This document shows, piece by piece, positions 33,226 through 46,479 of a stretch of 64,000 nucleotides of DNA. This stretch comes from Plasmodium coatneyi (Eukaryota > Apicomplexa > Aconoidasida > Haemosporida > Plasmodiidae), in contig NC_033567.1 of assembly GCF_001680005.1 (NCBI RefSeq), forward strand, positions 248,001-312,000, read 5' to 3'. The notes beneath the pieces are model-generated. The model made no database searches. It was not told where the DNA came from and was given only the letters and a program-made list of their open reading frames with translations. The translations under genes were made by a program, and so were the position numbers. Each line of letters starts with the position of its first letter. Positions within the stretch are counted from its first letter, which is position 1.

Positions 33226-36200
33226 TCAGTAGTTGTGTCTCTGTCTTTTTAGTAACAGTTCCTCTTGCTCGTCTTCTCTGCTGCCATCGTGTGGCCTTTT
33301 TCTTTCGTTACTTCCAACACTCCCAATATTACCAATATTACCAACATTACCAATATTGCCAATATTAGCAATATTACCAATGTTCCCATTTTTCATGGTT
33401 CCGTCTTTTCCATTTTCGCCATTGCCCCAATATCTGTTGCCGGTATAAGCCTTGCTGAACAAAAATTCACGCTCAGGCACGGCACTGGCATTCATGTCCG
33501 TTTTCAATTTTTTCCCCGTCCCAATGATATCATTTACTCGCGAAAGATCTTTTCTTCCTTTAAAGAGACTTCCGTTATTTTTTCTGAATCCACTTACGCT
33601 ACTCTCCGAATTGGATGAGCTAAATATCTCGTGATTTATGTCATTTTCCTCATCCTTGCAGTTTTTCCCTTCCGTTGCATTCTTACCAATTTGAGAAAAA
33701 TACGTATCAATTATGTCTTTTATGTTTTCCTCCGTTGTGCTCCGGCCAAAATTTAAATCCAAATCAGAATAATAATTTCTTGCAATTGCATTTTTTATTA
33801 ACGAATCCCACATGGAGTTTTTTTCTAAATTTTTTTTATTTCCTATTATCCATAAGCAATCTTTCGCTCTGGTAAGAGCCACATTTAATCTTCTTTCATC
33901 TTTTAAAAATCCGATATTATTTCCACGTATATTATGTACCGATTTGAAGTCATTCTCAGTTTGCACACCTTTCCCTCCCACGTTGAACCACTTTTTCGTA
34001 TGCAACTCATCCACATAAGAGTCATCCGAAGCGGCGTCGTCAAAAGGAGGGTCATCCAAACTGCGTTCACTGTTACTACCATAACATATTTTTTTCCCAC
34101 GTGGATAAAAATTCCCACTTCCATTTTCCAATTCATCCTTGTTTCTAAACATTTCCAGCGCCTGACGATTTGAACGCACACAAGAAAAAATAATGATGCT
34201 TTTTTCTCTCCCTTGAAATGCATCCACCGTGGAAACTTCAGGCGAGCTACTCGATGGAAAATATCCTTCAAACATTCTTTTTATTAAAAGCACTTGAGAT
34301 AGGTAGGGACAAATAATTCCTATATCACTTAAGCTAAAATTAGCAGACAATTTGTAAAAACTGGGAATTGGATTTTCCTCATTTTTGGTACTAAAAAAGT
34401 GGTGAATATACAATACCAATTTGAATATGAAATAGGCCTCCACATAATTAATGTACGACTTATGACACGTAGTGGACTCTATTCCTTCGATATTGATAAA
34501 TTTATAACATCCATATAGATTTAAATAATGCAAATAAAATGACGGTTTGTTCATTAAATTTTCATCATTTCTTATCAACCCCTTATAAAAATACATATTC
34601 GGAAAGCAGCAAATTTCTTCTCTCATACGATACTGCACATTCAGCAAAACGTTTGGAACATTACACAGTAGCAGCCTTTCAAATAATGATCTACTGTATC
34701 CATATTTTGTACAATCAGACGAAAATGTAGTAGCTGGCAATTGCTTTGGATCTCCCAACATAATTACATTCTTAACCTTTAACCTGAAAGGTATTAAACA
34801 GCTTAATTCTACACACTGACATGCTTCATCGATTATTAAATATTCAAAGTCTAAGTTTTCAATTACGGGAGATGCACTTCCCGATAGGGTGCTAAATATC
34901 ACTTCACTTTCGAAAACCATATTGTCTTTATTACTATTTGCGTAGAAGGAACCTATTTCCTTATCCGTATCTATCAGTTTTTTTTTCTTCTCCTCAAAAC
35001 ATTTCTTCTCTCCTTTCAGTTTTTCCCAACTCCATTCGTAATGAGAAAAAGATTCATTAAAAAGGTATAACAATTTTTCTAAATATTTTATATCCACATT
35101 GTTTATAATTTCTTCTGCAAAAAAATCCTTTACATTTTCGATTTTTTCAAGTGACGATGATTTGGATTTAGTTTCGTTAAAATCGAAACAGTACTTCTTA
35201 GAATCGTTGTGATTTAATTTGCCTCTCACTTCTTCCACTCTGCTACATGTCTGATCTATCGCCTTAAGGGTGAGGGTCATTTTATTCTTCTTATCATTAA
35301 ACCTCGTTTCGTAAACGTTTTTTTCCATATTTTTTCTCTTACTGAATATGTAATCTAGCGAAATGGGTTGTATTTCTTCATGTGTCCTTTTCGATATACC
35401 TATTCTGATGCATTTCGGCGTGATGGTTTGTTTTTGGAAGTCCCTACCTTTAGTACGGTTTTCCTCTGCATGCCCGCTTCTCACTCTTTTGTGTGTGTTT
35501 TCAACGTTCATCATTTTCCTCATCTTTGGATTAGTTACACCGTTAACATGGGTGCGGCCTCCGAACAGGCCCATGTTCCTGCTTATGTTGCCGCTGTTGT
35601 TGCTGCTGCTACTACCGCTGCTCTTTTTGCCCCCACTTTTCGATCTACCAATGTTGACAAAATTTATTAACCCATCATTTAGGATCCTCTTGGCAATCTC
35701 ATCGATTGCAGCATTGGAGGGGGAACAAACCAAAATTTTCTTATTGCAATTTTCGCCCTGATCATTATAAGCACAATCCTTCTTCCTTTTTCCTACGTCC
35801 CTCTTTTCTTCACCATTCCGGTGATTAATAATTGCATACAAAGCGGATATAATTCCTATAACTGTTTTCGTCTTGCCTGTACCTGGTGGGCCTTGTATCA
35901 ACGAAATGCTATTCTTATTTTGAAAAACCATTTTAACGGCCTCTATTTGAGACTCATTTAATAAATTATAATCTTTCATAACATTTAATATGTACTTTTC
36001 CATGCTGCTTAAACTACTCCTCCACAGGTTACTCTCTACCATATTTTCTTCATCCAAGCAACCATTACTAAACAGCATTTTTTTCCTTTCCTTAAAGTTG
36101 CTATTACACAAGGTGGGGTTTAGAATTATGTTAAAGAGGGAGGAGTTCCTACTCAAATACACGCTCTGAAATTCTCTTATATTTGTCATTAAGTTACATA

Positions 36201-39200
36201 AAAAATATGCATTGAATTTATTACACGTAAGACAATTTAATTTTAATCTATTTTTTTCATTTCCCGATTGTGGGGGAAAAATGTCCTCATTAATTAACTT
36301 AACGTCGCACATATTTTCCATTTTATTCACGGAAAAATCTACCAACCCTATTAAATGTTTATTGTTTTTTAAAATCTTTTTCAAGTTATGATATTTAACA
36401 GTCCCCTTATCGTTATCCAACAAAACGTTCCTTTCACTTTCGAATGGAATTAAGGCAATCAAATCCATTGGCTTTAAACTATCGGCGATTGCCTTGTTCT
36501 CATTTGCTAACGACGTCTGCCATTCTATCCAGTAGGATGTTTTCTTCTTCGCTACTAAATTTAGTACGTACTTTTGCGTACTGCCCGCCATTTTGTTAAC
36601 GATGCAACATCTGCACTCTTCCAGGACCATTGGTTTAAAAAACCTGCAAAAGGGAGGGAGGGGTAGGAAGTACAACAAGGTGGAACATAAAAAAAGCTAA
36701 TTAACTACACACACACCACGTACTATCTGACCTGGGCAGATGAAATGGCAAAATTGGGGCAACACCAAGATAGTCGAAGGCGTAAGTGATCAACATGCCG
36801 GTGGAAAAACCGAAGTATATGGTACAGCATTACGCATGTTTCATATCAAGACAAAATGGTGCACATAAAACTGTTTGCATTCCCCCAGTAGATGCAGCGC
36901 CCCTTTGCCCTCACCTGTAGTAATCTTCCTCGCTATTGAACCGCAGAGGAATCTCCTCATTAATGCACATCTTGTACTTCAGCATATTTTCCAAAGAGCT
37001 AAAATCCCAACTGAGGAACTCCTGCAACATGGCAAAATACTTATTCATGCTATTCTCTGCTTCCAATCTCTTTCCCTTCATTTCTTTAAAATATTCATGC
37101 TTGTTATTCTTCGTATTTGTTTCATTCAGTACGATGGCTCTCTTTTGTGTTTTCGAGGCAGCCGTTTTTTCTAAAATTTTCTTGGCCCTCTCTAAGGCTG
37201 CTTCTTTTCTCATTTCCTCTGACAAATGGTCGAAATTAGGTTGCTTCTCCTTTTTTTCAACATCTTTGCATTTGCCATCCTTTGAACTTAGGCTGCTACA
37301 GGGGGAGTGTGACCTGGACGCCGATCTGGATGCTGCTTCCACACTTCCTCCTTTAAACTCCTTCGCACTACTACACGTAAAGCCTTCCAAGTTATGCTCC
37401 TGTCTGGAGTGCGTGATAACTTTGCACCTGGGGTCGTTACTGTTCGCTAGGTTCCCTCCGTTGGGGGCTGCACGGGTGGTGGAAAAAATAAAATAAATGC
37501 ACATATATACATATACATATGCATGTATGTATGTAAATATGTATATACTTTTATGTGCACCCCGTCGCTTAATATGATAAACGTACCAAGATACGCTGCG
37601 GTGCTTCCTTCTATGCCCTTTACTCCTGTAACGAATAGATCATTCCTGCTCTCCTCACCGATTAACATTTGCTTCGTTTTAGCAAACAATGCTTCATAGT
37701 CACATGTATGAATCAATTCCTGTACACCTTTTGGCGTTGGCAAATTCTTCAATTTTAGCTTAAACTGGATAAGATTATACAAATGGCTTTCATGCCCACG
37801 GGGTGCTTTATCCTTTACTAGATCTATTAGTGCATCTAAGATGCTGCTCATAATTTCCTTCTGCTTTATTAACAATGACGCATTCGTTTCACGGTGACTA
37901 AGTGAGGACAAATTCGATTCGATAAAATTGAAGATGGTTAAAATTTGCGTAGAGAGACTGCTAAATTTCCTGGAGAATAATTCAGGTAGTATAACATCCC
38001 GGGAAAAAGGATCCCCTTTTGAATAAAATTTTCTAATGAATAAAATCCATGTGGAAAAAAAGTCCAGAAATAATAACAACGAATCCCTTCCGAAAATACG
38101 TATAGAATGCGTTTTAGACCTTATCGAAAAGGTTTTTATTTTTATATTAAAAAGAATGAATATGATAATTTTCCACAAATTGTCTATTATTAAATTAAGG
38201 ATTCGCATTAAAAACTGATCCACTTTTCCCTTATTCATATATTTCTGCACACATTCAATAGCAACCTTCAGATAAAACCAAGTCTTCGAATTTACCAGCA
38301 TGAAGCATTCTAGCACATCAAATTTTTCATCAAAATCGTTGCTTATGAAATTTGTTTTTTTTAAATACAAAATGATTATGTTACTAAGTTGGAAAACTGA
38401 CAATAGGAAATTGTACATGTACCTTTTCGATTTGAAAAAGTCCACTATGTAGCTTCTTAAAACATAGTCATATTTATCAACTGTTATATTATACCTTTTG
38501 TCTTCGTTTTCCACATCCCTAATAATTACAACTGGAGGAGAAAAAATGCCGCTTTTCTTTTTGACTCTATTTAATTTATATTCATCCTTCATGATATACT
38601 TCGTGATCAGGTCGTACGATTTTACCACATGCCTCCTAGTTTTCATACTTGCATTACTTACGCATAGGAAGAAAAAACTGTGCATGTAATTGTAAATCCC
38701 TTCTTCGTTCACTCTGCTCCTCCTAATTGACCTATTCATGAAAACTTTGAACCTGCTTAATCGGCTTAATCCGCTTAATCTACTTAATCCGTTGCAGTTG
38801 GACCTCTCCACATCGTCCTTATTAACTGGATACAGCATACCCCCATTGGTGCAATCGTCCCGACCGCTTATGCTGTTCCCATCCAAAGGAGCACCAATTG
38901 TCCCCTTGTTGCCTCCCCCCTTTTCCTCTTCACAAAACGTGTTACTATAAAAATAGAGCATGTGCATATCCTTCACGCTCTTCGAATTTGAATCACTAGA
39001 ATAATACACCTCATCATCTGATAAAGCTTCGTCAAGCATCCCCTCTTCAGTTACCCCCTCATCATACGTTCCGTCCTCAGATAGTTCTTCTTCGTACGTT
39101 CTCGCCTCGGACAGCTCCTCCTGTGCATCCTTAAAAGTAACCAAATCGTCATACATAAAATCTACGTAATTTTCAATATTTTTAATTAAGCTAAAAACCT

Positions 39201-41723
39201 TATTCAGAAAAGGAACCGAAGAATGCACCTTGGACTTATATATGCTATTCGAAATTAGGTGAGAAAAATACATAGCTGTGGAAAAAAAAAAGCATCTGCA
39301 TTTTCTGCTCTTCTCTTTTTTTAATTCCTTCATGAACAGTTCTACAATTTCAAACACATTCATAAATAGCCCTTTATACTTTTCTATCTCCAAAAGGGAC
39401 AACACCCTTTTTACAATCACGTTGGTTAATTTTACAAACAAGACAAAAATATATTCAAACATGGTTTTCAAATCTAGAAGGGGAAAACCATCATCGCAGA
39501 TTGATGCAATGTACCTCTTAACATCCTTCTGTTTATCGCTAAATAGTATATTTGTCGTTTTGGTGGAATATTTGCTGTCCCTTATATTTGCCTTCAACAG
39601 GAGTAGGAGCAAAATATTTACGTTCTTCCTCTCATCGTTCCTTTTCTGTTGGTCGCTATGGAACTTCATGCACATCAGCGAATCGAAAATTTCAAAAATG
39701 GTATTCTTCTCCAGTGAATCCCGAATGGCCGAATCGGATAAAAGGGTGGACAAAACCTGCAAGAGTGCACATGCACCAAAAGGAGGAGGAAAATAATATA
39801 CACCCTTTTCACCAGTGCGTGAAATATTCCACCCTTAAAAACAACCACAAGCGCATGTGTACATACATATGGAAAAAAATAAAAGCCGTGTAGAATTACC
39901 TTAATTGTGTATAAACGCATGTAATAATCCGTGTGACGAATATATTGCGGAAAGGAATTCAAAACAATGCAATCAAAGGCGTTTCTTCTCTCCTTCAGAC
40001 ATTTTCTATACAAATTTTTTGTAAACTCATCGACCTCGAACGAATTCAAAAACATTCTTTTCGTCACGTCCAAAATGTTGTACAGAATATTTATGCAAGA
40101 ATATGTAGTGGCATCCTCGAAATATTTATTCTTCATATTGGTATTCTCCGAAATGTACAACTTGGAATTTCTCACAAAGTACAGCAGCTTAAATATTAAA
40201 TTAAACAGCCTATGAATTACTTCTTTATTTTCCGAAAATAGGACACCCAAGAAATAATCATACACGTCATTCTTTGTAAAAAAGGATTTCAGGGATAATC
40301 TCTCTAAATTATATTCATTCATATAAAAGGCCATACTGCGCTTATTCCTTTGCACAGTTGACTGTTCGGATGACAATTTAGACGCTTCCTTTTTCCCCCT
40401 CCTCTTAATAAGGGATAGCAGATATATGGCACTGATTAAACACTGTATATATTTCAATATGTCATACTCTGAAAATTTTTTTTTTAAAAAAAAATTATCA
40501 CTTTTTTGCACATTCGAGCCGACATTTTCGTCAGACAAATTCGTTTTCATCATTTTAATAATACAAGCGTCTGCCAGTTTTACCCAGTAGGACAAAATAG
40601 ATATGATCAATTTTTTATTTGAATCATTTAAAAAATTGTCGTCATTTATAAAGGTAGAATTTATAATTTTGAAAATGATCAACTGGATAAAATTATCCGC
40701 ATATCTCAGCGCGTTCAGCATTAACGAGTAAAGGATTATTTTATCCTTCAGAACTTTTATTATGCTATTTTCCACTTCCCTATGTTGGAAAAGGAGAAAT
40801 ATATGTACATACACATAGGACTGCAAATTTTGTCTAATGTTATAGCTATGGCAATTTTCTTCAGATTCGTGATCGTTGCAATTTTTTAAATCATCGTTTG
40901 GACAATCTATCTTCTCACCCATTTGACCATTCATTCCTGTTAATAATTTTTTACACTTTTTAAATTCCATGTGGATAAAATTGCAAAGAAAGTTTAGGGA
41001 CTCATGGTGGGCATACCTTTTTATAATATCATATATAGTCTCATTTTTTAAAGTTAGAAATTTCTCCGTGAATAATTTCACTTTTTCCTGATTTATTTGG
41101 CCTATCTCCAACTGGTAATTATCATTTACTTGGAATATTTTCCCCCCATTTAGCATAAGCTCTAGTACAACAGAATCGACCTTATCATATTCCACAGAAC
41201 AAATTATCTTATTAAATAGTCGACTAAAATTGAATTTGAAAATTTCCCTCTTCACGAAATTTATGAATGCTTCCTCATTTTTTGTAAACGTGGATATCAT
41301 TTCTAGGAATTCCTTCTGCAGCAGATAATAAATCATCAAACATTTTTCACAGTTGTCTATATTTTCAATAATTATTTTTTCGATCTTACTCAAACTTTCC
41401 ACATTTTTCACTTTTATTCTTTTTAAATTTTCCACTACATCTTGAAAACGGTTCTTTGAAAGTATATCTTCACAAAAGACAGAAACGAATTCATATTTTT
41501 CAATAATTAAAGTTGCATAAAAAAAGAGAACCGCTTCTGCGTACTGGTGATTGCAAATGATGTGACTGGTATCCACAGCCGGGTCCTTTATCTTTTCCAA
41601 AATGGATCTTAACGAGGATATGTACAGTTCGTCCACATTGTCTTTTAAGATAGATTTTTTTAATTTTTCAAATAAGCTAAAATCCGTGACGCATTCTAAT
41701 TTCACATTGAATTGATTTTCCAT
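33226..41723 (-). CDS. SEN1: Sen1/senataxin-type superfamily 1 helicase (four exons)
   Basis: Minus-strand exons 41723..39900, 39756..37587, 37467..36915 and 36643..33226 join at AAG|GTT, G|CC and AG|G without losing frame and give 2,654 residues. The last exon holds the helicase: Walker A GPPGTGKT (about residue 1,770), DEAC Walker B (about 2,120), the GDPKQLPAT motif, QYRMREE (about 2,187), VDAFQGRE (about 2,322) and LNVALTRAK near the end. This motif set defines the Upf1/Sen1/IGHMBP2 helicases, and the length and long helical N-terminal region (exons 1-2) point to Sen1. Sen1 unwinds RNA:DNA hybrids and acts in transcription termination in the nucleus. Plasmodium-type low-complexity insertions separate motifs Ia to II, and exon 2 has an acidic repeat region (about 39000-39130). 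Two or three separate genes are unlikely because all junctions are consensus and in phase. Confidence 0.85.
33315..33388. repeat. 9-bp tandem repeat coding Gly-Asn-Ile in the Sen1-like C-terminus
   Basis: About eight imperfect copies of a 9-base unit, read on the minus strand as GNI, ANI, GNV and GSV triplets, close to the C-terminus of the helicase. The in-frame unit can vary in copy number without breaking the gene. Confidence 0.85.
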
Positions 41724-42109
41724 CTAAATGGGTAAGATATGGCCAATCTGTTTTGTTCTTTATCGTTTCTCCTAACCTAGTGTAGCCTCTTCTCGCATCG
41801 TCTCTTCTGCCTGTTCCCCCGGGTGTACCTTTTTCTTATTCGTATTTATAACCTCTTGCAAGTATGGGGGAGGAAGAAAAAAATTGCTATCATGTGGCAT
41901 AATAAAAACTTCGCATGGGGTTAATTCCTACATTTGAGCAATGTCTTCTTGTTACTTCCTTCTCTGTGGTTACTTCATATGCGTTTAGTTCACCGAGTCG
42001 CACAGACAAAAAAAATAAAATTCATAAAAATAAAAAAATAACTGGGCATTCCTTTTCCACAGTATGGGAAAACTGCCCTTATTCATTGTGTCCTCCTTTA
42101 GAGGCGAAC

Positions 42110-42141
<32 letters not shown>

Positions 42142-43511
42142 TTTTGGGCAGTTATCTGCTCCAAATAACTATACAAACGCAGGTGTATAACCAAGATGAC
42201 ATATGCATTTGCATACGAATAAATGCATGGGTACGCCCCTGCACAGGTATATCAGCACAGGGACATACCTATACCTACGTATATACATTACTTAAATATG
42301 TACTTACTAAATATACGAGCACGCACACAAGAATCCACACACCATTTGTACCTCTTTCGTTATTGCACAAATTGTACATGCCCAGTGTGGCTAAGGAACT
42401 CCCTTCGGGGAAGCATAACAAAAAAGAATTCACGGAAACAGTTTTATAAAGTATACATTAACATACTGTTCCTTATCTTTTTCTCCTCCTGCAAGAGATG
42501 TAGCCAAGAAATGGAAAACGTGTGCTGCTCTTTCAAGCTATGCTTAAAATATGTGCAAGCATAGTTTGGGTTTATCTCATTTTAGTTACTTTTCCTTTTT
42601 TATTTTGTTTTTTTTTTTTTGGTGCACGGGGGAGTTCATTTTGTTACTTTTCTCCTTTAAAATGTTAAAAATGTGCATTTAAATTTAAATTGTCGTAACA
42701 TTTATTTTTTCCCTTTCACTTTGTAACAAAAAGAAAAAAAAAAAAAAAAAATGCCAAGATGTATAAAAACAATTAAGTGCTGCCAAGGCACTTCACACAT
42801 AAGAACACATGTATGGAGTGTATATAACAGTTAGGCCTTAAAAATGCATCCATTATGTAGGAAATTTCGCTAAGACATTAAATCTGCGATGAGGAAGTAT
42901 TTATAAAATTTTAAAAATTGAAGAATGTGCATGTAAATATTGCTCCCCCTTTGTGCAAATTTTTCCCATAGACATAAAAAAAAGTGAGAAATCCGGGGGG
43001 GATGTGTTTTCTTCACTTTGAGGAAAACACATAAATATACGCAAACAAACAAGCAAACAAATGGGTAAGCACATTTATCCTTGTGTATGTTCACACGTTT
43101 GTATGCATACACGGAAATGCCTATATTTTACCCCCTGGTAGATGCAAAATGCACATTCAGCATGCAAGGGACGACTCTCACTTTTGCTGCCTTCCTGCGT
43201 AAGTACATAAAATTTACATATATTCGTAATTCACCTGCACGCGGGATTATATTAAACGTCATGTGTTTGCATAATATTCTTTGCTGGATAAACACAAGGG
43301 TGACAAAAATGCATAACGAAAAAAGGCGTTATTCCTTTTTACATTTTCACCCATGCTTTACATACAAATATGTGGAGTAAAAAATAAAATGCCCAAATGG
43401 AAAAACAATCCTACGTAATTGTAAATTTTCTGCTGATTTATTTATGTATCATGTATGTGTAAATATGCGAACACTTAAGCGTTTTGGAAAAATATCAAAA
43501 TAAAATTCATT
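41724..43511. other. Intergenic upstream of the Sen1-like gene
   Basis: No gene seen. It contains a 29-base A run (42110-42138) and further A runs near 42730. Open frames at 41915-42564 (plus) and 42870-43112 (minus) are compositionally poor and lack splice context. Confidence 0.55.
42110..42138. repeat. A29 homopolymer
   Basis: Run of 29 A about 0.4 kb upstream of the Sen1-like start codon. It probably contributes to a nucleosome-free promoter region. Confidence 0.9.
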
Positions 43512-43906
43512 TTAAAAGGTGAATGGCATCATTTCTTGAGGAGCCTGGGGAAAAATTGCATTCCATGAATTTACATCCATTTCATAATATGCACTCTTTT
43601 TATTGTGGCTTGAAAATTTCCCCCATTTGTTGCTGCCCCGTGGCTCCTGCCCCCAACTGGACAAGAAGGGTTTAAAAAAAAAAAAAAAAAAAAGGAAAAA
43701 AAAAACAAATGAAGGAGAAAAAAACAACGCGGGAGCATATATCGTATTGCCATACATTTTCTCGGAAAACAAAAACTGCCCATTGTGACACTGCTTAACT
43801 GGATGAATGCTTCTTTTTTATTACAATCTTTAACACCATATTGGGAACATTTTCTTGGACCGCAGGAAGCTGTTCCATTTCTACAACATTTTACTTGTTT
43901 GTTCAT
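43512..43906 (-). CDS. Candidate 83-residue cysteine-rich protein (two exons)
   Basis: Exons 43906..43800 and 43656..43512 on the minus strand give 83 residues. The join uses donor GTTAAG and acceptor CTTCTTGTCCAG and makes the split codon CA|T. Exon 1 has six Cys in 31 residues, in the pattern CC, C, C, C within MNKQVKCCRNGTASCGPRK and CSQYGVKDC. Exon 2 is well-composed sequence with three Trp and a Pro/Gln-rich end (PQAPQEMMPFTF). The intervening 143 bases are T-rich on the coding strand, including a long poly-T run, as expected of an intron. The Cys pattern could bind metal or form disulphides. I recognise no family, and the donor is not optimal, so exon 1 may end elsewhere. Confidence 0.42.
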
Positions 43907-44443
43907 TTTAAACCACTTTCGCTAATTGCGAGAAAAAAAAGGGGGGCGCATTCATAACGCAGGGAACATTTCGAGACATGCTAAGTTTCGTTTACAGCCC
44001 AAGTGGCATATCCTCCTACCACAATTTGAAAGGGTCACGAACATTTCTTTCCTTTTTTACATTCATCTTTTCCCCGTTCTACGCGTGCATGTACATACAC
44101 GTAACAGGTGAATGCAGCAACGAAATGGAAAAATTAAAAATGGAACCCCATTTCGGGGTAAAATTGGACACCTCGTGGGGAGCACCTCCCATGGTGAGAC
44201 TATACATTATCAGCGGAAATTTTTTTTCTTTTTTTTTTCATTTTTGTCCATTTTCGATGTTACATGTTAAATGTAAGGTTTTATTTTAACAAATTCGAAT
44301 TTGAAAAGGAACTCAAAAAAAAGGTAGTATAGGGGGGGTTACACAAAAAATTGATGCAGTCAAAAATGACCAAAATTAATAGAGGCACAAAAACACATAT
44401 GGGTTAAATATGGGTCATAAAATTGGGAACGGAAGAATGCAAA
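43907..44443. other. Intergenic, possible short coding fragment
   Basis: No firm gene. The plus-strand frame 43978-44289 includes a fairly well-composed stretch at about 44108-44192 (ECSNEMEKLKMEPHFGVKL onward) preceded by an acceptor-like AACAG. I could not link it to a start or further exons. Confidence 0.4.
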
Positions 44444-45484
44444 TCAATTTATTTCTATTGCCATGTTTAAATTCTCGGCTATGTAATCCAGTCCAACTAG
44501 GCAACTCTCAGCTACAACTCTACAGGCATCCTTTGAAAACCTTTTCAAAGAACTTATAATTTCGCTCTGAACATTTTTATATTCTTGCGAATTTATATTT
44601 AAACTTCCAAGAGAGCCCAGCGCAAGGGCAACCTCATGTCTAACCATTTCATGTTCCTGCACATTTTGCAGAGAAGAAATTAAATATTTCAAGGAATTTA
44701 AATGTAATGCTTGGCCTAACACAAAAGCAACTTCATGTCGAAAAATTGCGGACTTTTTATCTTTTATCAATACTTCTCCTAAGGCCTTTATGGACATATC
44801 AGTTTCCATATCTCTTAATTTAAATAAAGCCTCATATCTTAATTTTAACGGAATCGTTTCATTATTTAAGTCTTCAATAAGTGCATCCACACTTTTGGCA
44901 TTATCATTTGATGTAAATACAACCGGATCTATGGTGTTGAATTTCTTGGAAACGAATTCGTCATTTCGTTTATTTTTTATTGCTTCTTTTATGCTATCCT
45001 TATTACTACATGAACAGACAGCATACTTATTCTTTTCTAACAGTGAACTGAGAGCCAATTCACACGTCTCTCGAACTTCTACCTTCTCATCATTTAAAAA
45101 CTTTTTTATAACTTCAATATTTGAATCACTTCCTATTGCAGCTAACCCTTCAGCAGCTTCATGTCGAACCATTAAATTTTCTTCCGTATCGTTTAGTAGC
45201 TTTATTAAAATGTCATTGCATTTCTCATTACTTATTTGCCCTATAACATATGCTACTTCATGCCTTAACAAGACGCTGTCGTTATTTTCTAATGCGTACG
45301 TTAAAATATTTATCACTTCGTCTATATCATCTTTGTATATTTCTCTACATTCATACAATGCCCTCATTTGTTTTTCTATAAATTCATTTCTTGTTTCTAC
45401 TAGGTATTTCCTGATGAACTCTTTATTGCTGCTGTCTTCATACTGGATTAGGCGACTTCCTCTGTGCTGAATGCTTGCTGTCAT
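44444..45484 (-). CDS. DOHH: Deoxyhypusine hydroxylase
   Basis: A single-exon minus-strand gene of 346 residues starting at the ATG at 45484; the frame stays open for 41 more codons upstream but only from a GTG. DOHH hydroxylates the deoxyhypusine residue of eIF5A in the last step of hypusine formation in the cytosol. The protein is built of HEAT (E-Z type) repeats in two halves. Four His-Glu motifs that ligate the di-iron centre are visible: RHEVAYVIGQ (His75), RHEAAEGLAAIG (His108), RHEVAFVLGQ (His250) and RHEVALALGSLG (His283). The 33-residue spacing inside each pair matches the family. The linker between halves (about residues 135-220) is longer than in human DOHH and includes a Cys-Ser-Cys stretch. 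The gene is divergent from the Dhr1-type helicase, with about 1 kb between the start codons. Confidence 0.92.
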   Translation of the reverse strand: MTASIQHRGSRLIQYEDSSNKEFIRKYLVETRNEFIEKQMRALYECREIYKDDIDEVINILTYALENNDSVLLRHEVAYVIGQISNEKCNDILIKLLNDTEENLMVRHEAAEGLAAIGSDSNIEVIKKFLNDEKVEVRETCELALSSLLEKNKYAVCSCSNKDSIKEAIKNKRNDEFVSKKFNTIDPVVFTSNDNAKSVDALIEDLNNETIPLKLRYEALFKLRDMETDMSIKALGEVLIKDKKSAIFRHEVAFVLGQALHLNSLKYLISSLQNVQEHEMVRHEVALALGSLGSLNINSQEYKNVQSEIISSLKRFSKDACRVVAESCLVGLDYIAENLNMAIEIN

Positions 45485-46479
45485 TTTGCTTTTGCCTCCT
45501 ACTCTTTGCACAATATTTATTCCTATCTGATTCTTCCTTTTGAATAAATGGCCAGTCAGCAGTTTGAAAATGGTGCCTGACCTTCCACACTGTGCGAACA
45601 CGAACACTGCTAATACGAGGTGAGCAGAATTGGGCCTACCTTTTGCCCCGTTGGCTTAACAAGGATATGTTCATGTGCCCCCTTTCTGGCATATCAAAGC
45701 GTGGACATGAGACCAAGCTGTAACGCGTGATTTTTTCCCCTAAACATAATATGCTACACGTTACATATGTATACGCAAAAGTACATATAAACATGCATAT
45801 AATTGTCCGTACAAACGTTCGTATATATGTGGATGCCCATATGACAACTCGATATTCACTCCTTCACAGCTGCGCCAACGTGACACTCGTGCCCACTGCG
45901 CTTCTTCAAAACGTACGCTTATTTTTTCCTTCTTTCTGGAAAAAAAATTATTTCATAATTACGCAACAGAAAAGGGGAAAAATACGCATCACAAATTATT
46001 TTCATATGCGTAATACATGGAAGTAAAAATATGCCTCTCGTGCAATAAAATATATATATATATACTTTTTTTTTTTTTTTTTTTTACGTACATTTTTTTC
46101 CCTATGCCCGCTTACCAAAAAGGGGGGGGAAAAAATCGTTTCAGCTGCAACCTTTGTGGATATTCGGATAATGCGAGGGAAGAAATATATAAAAAATAGA
46201 TTTAGGGCAGTTTATTTAATTATGATTCATTTTTTCCCCCTCTATACGTCACCACAAGCATGGATGTAATTTCAAAGTTCATATAAACAGGCTAAACAAA
46301 TAGCCCCATTCGAAACCCAACGTCGGCATATGTAAAACGTACAGTTTGTCAACTTTCTGTGCAAATGAACCAACTTTTTCCCAACATTTGCCTTTTTTGA
46401 AAGACTTGCGCGATTGAGTACTACGTCTATATTGAGAACTTTCCCCTCATGCCCTTTTTTAATTCTTCAAAATGACAAA
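45485..46479. promoter_or_regulatory. Shared divergent promoter region of DOHH and the DHX37-like gene
   Basis: A 995-base spacer separates two start codons on opposite strands and must hold both promoters. It includes an AT repeat followed by a T17 run near 46047-46085. No specific regulator motif is recognised. Confidence 0.5.

Noticed and set aside
36936..37496. 186-codon plus-strand frame
   Set aside because: Antisense shadow of Sen1-like exon 3, with Ser/Phe/Leu-rich composition typical of the complement of Lys/Glu-rich coding sequence.
36911..37504. Separate small gene
   Set aside because: Both ends carry consensus splice sites that join it in phase to the Sen1-like exons on either side.
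44790..45470. 226-codon plus-strand frame inside the DOHH gene
   Set aside because: Antisense of a HEAT-repeat gene with four intact catalytic His-Glu motifs; the Ser/Phe/Leu-rich translation is a shadow.
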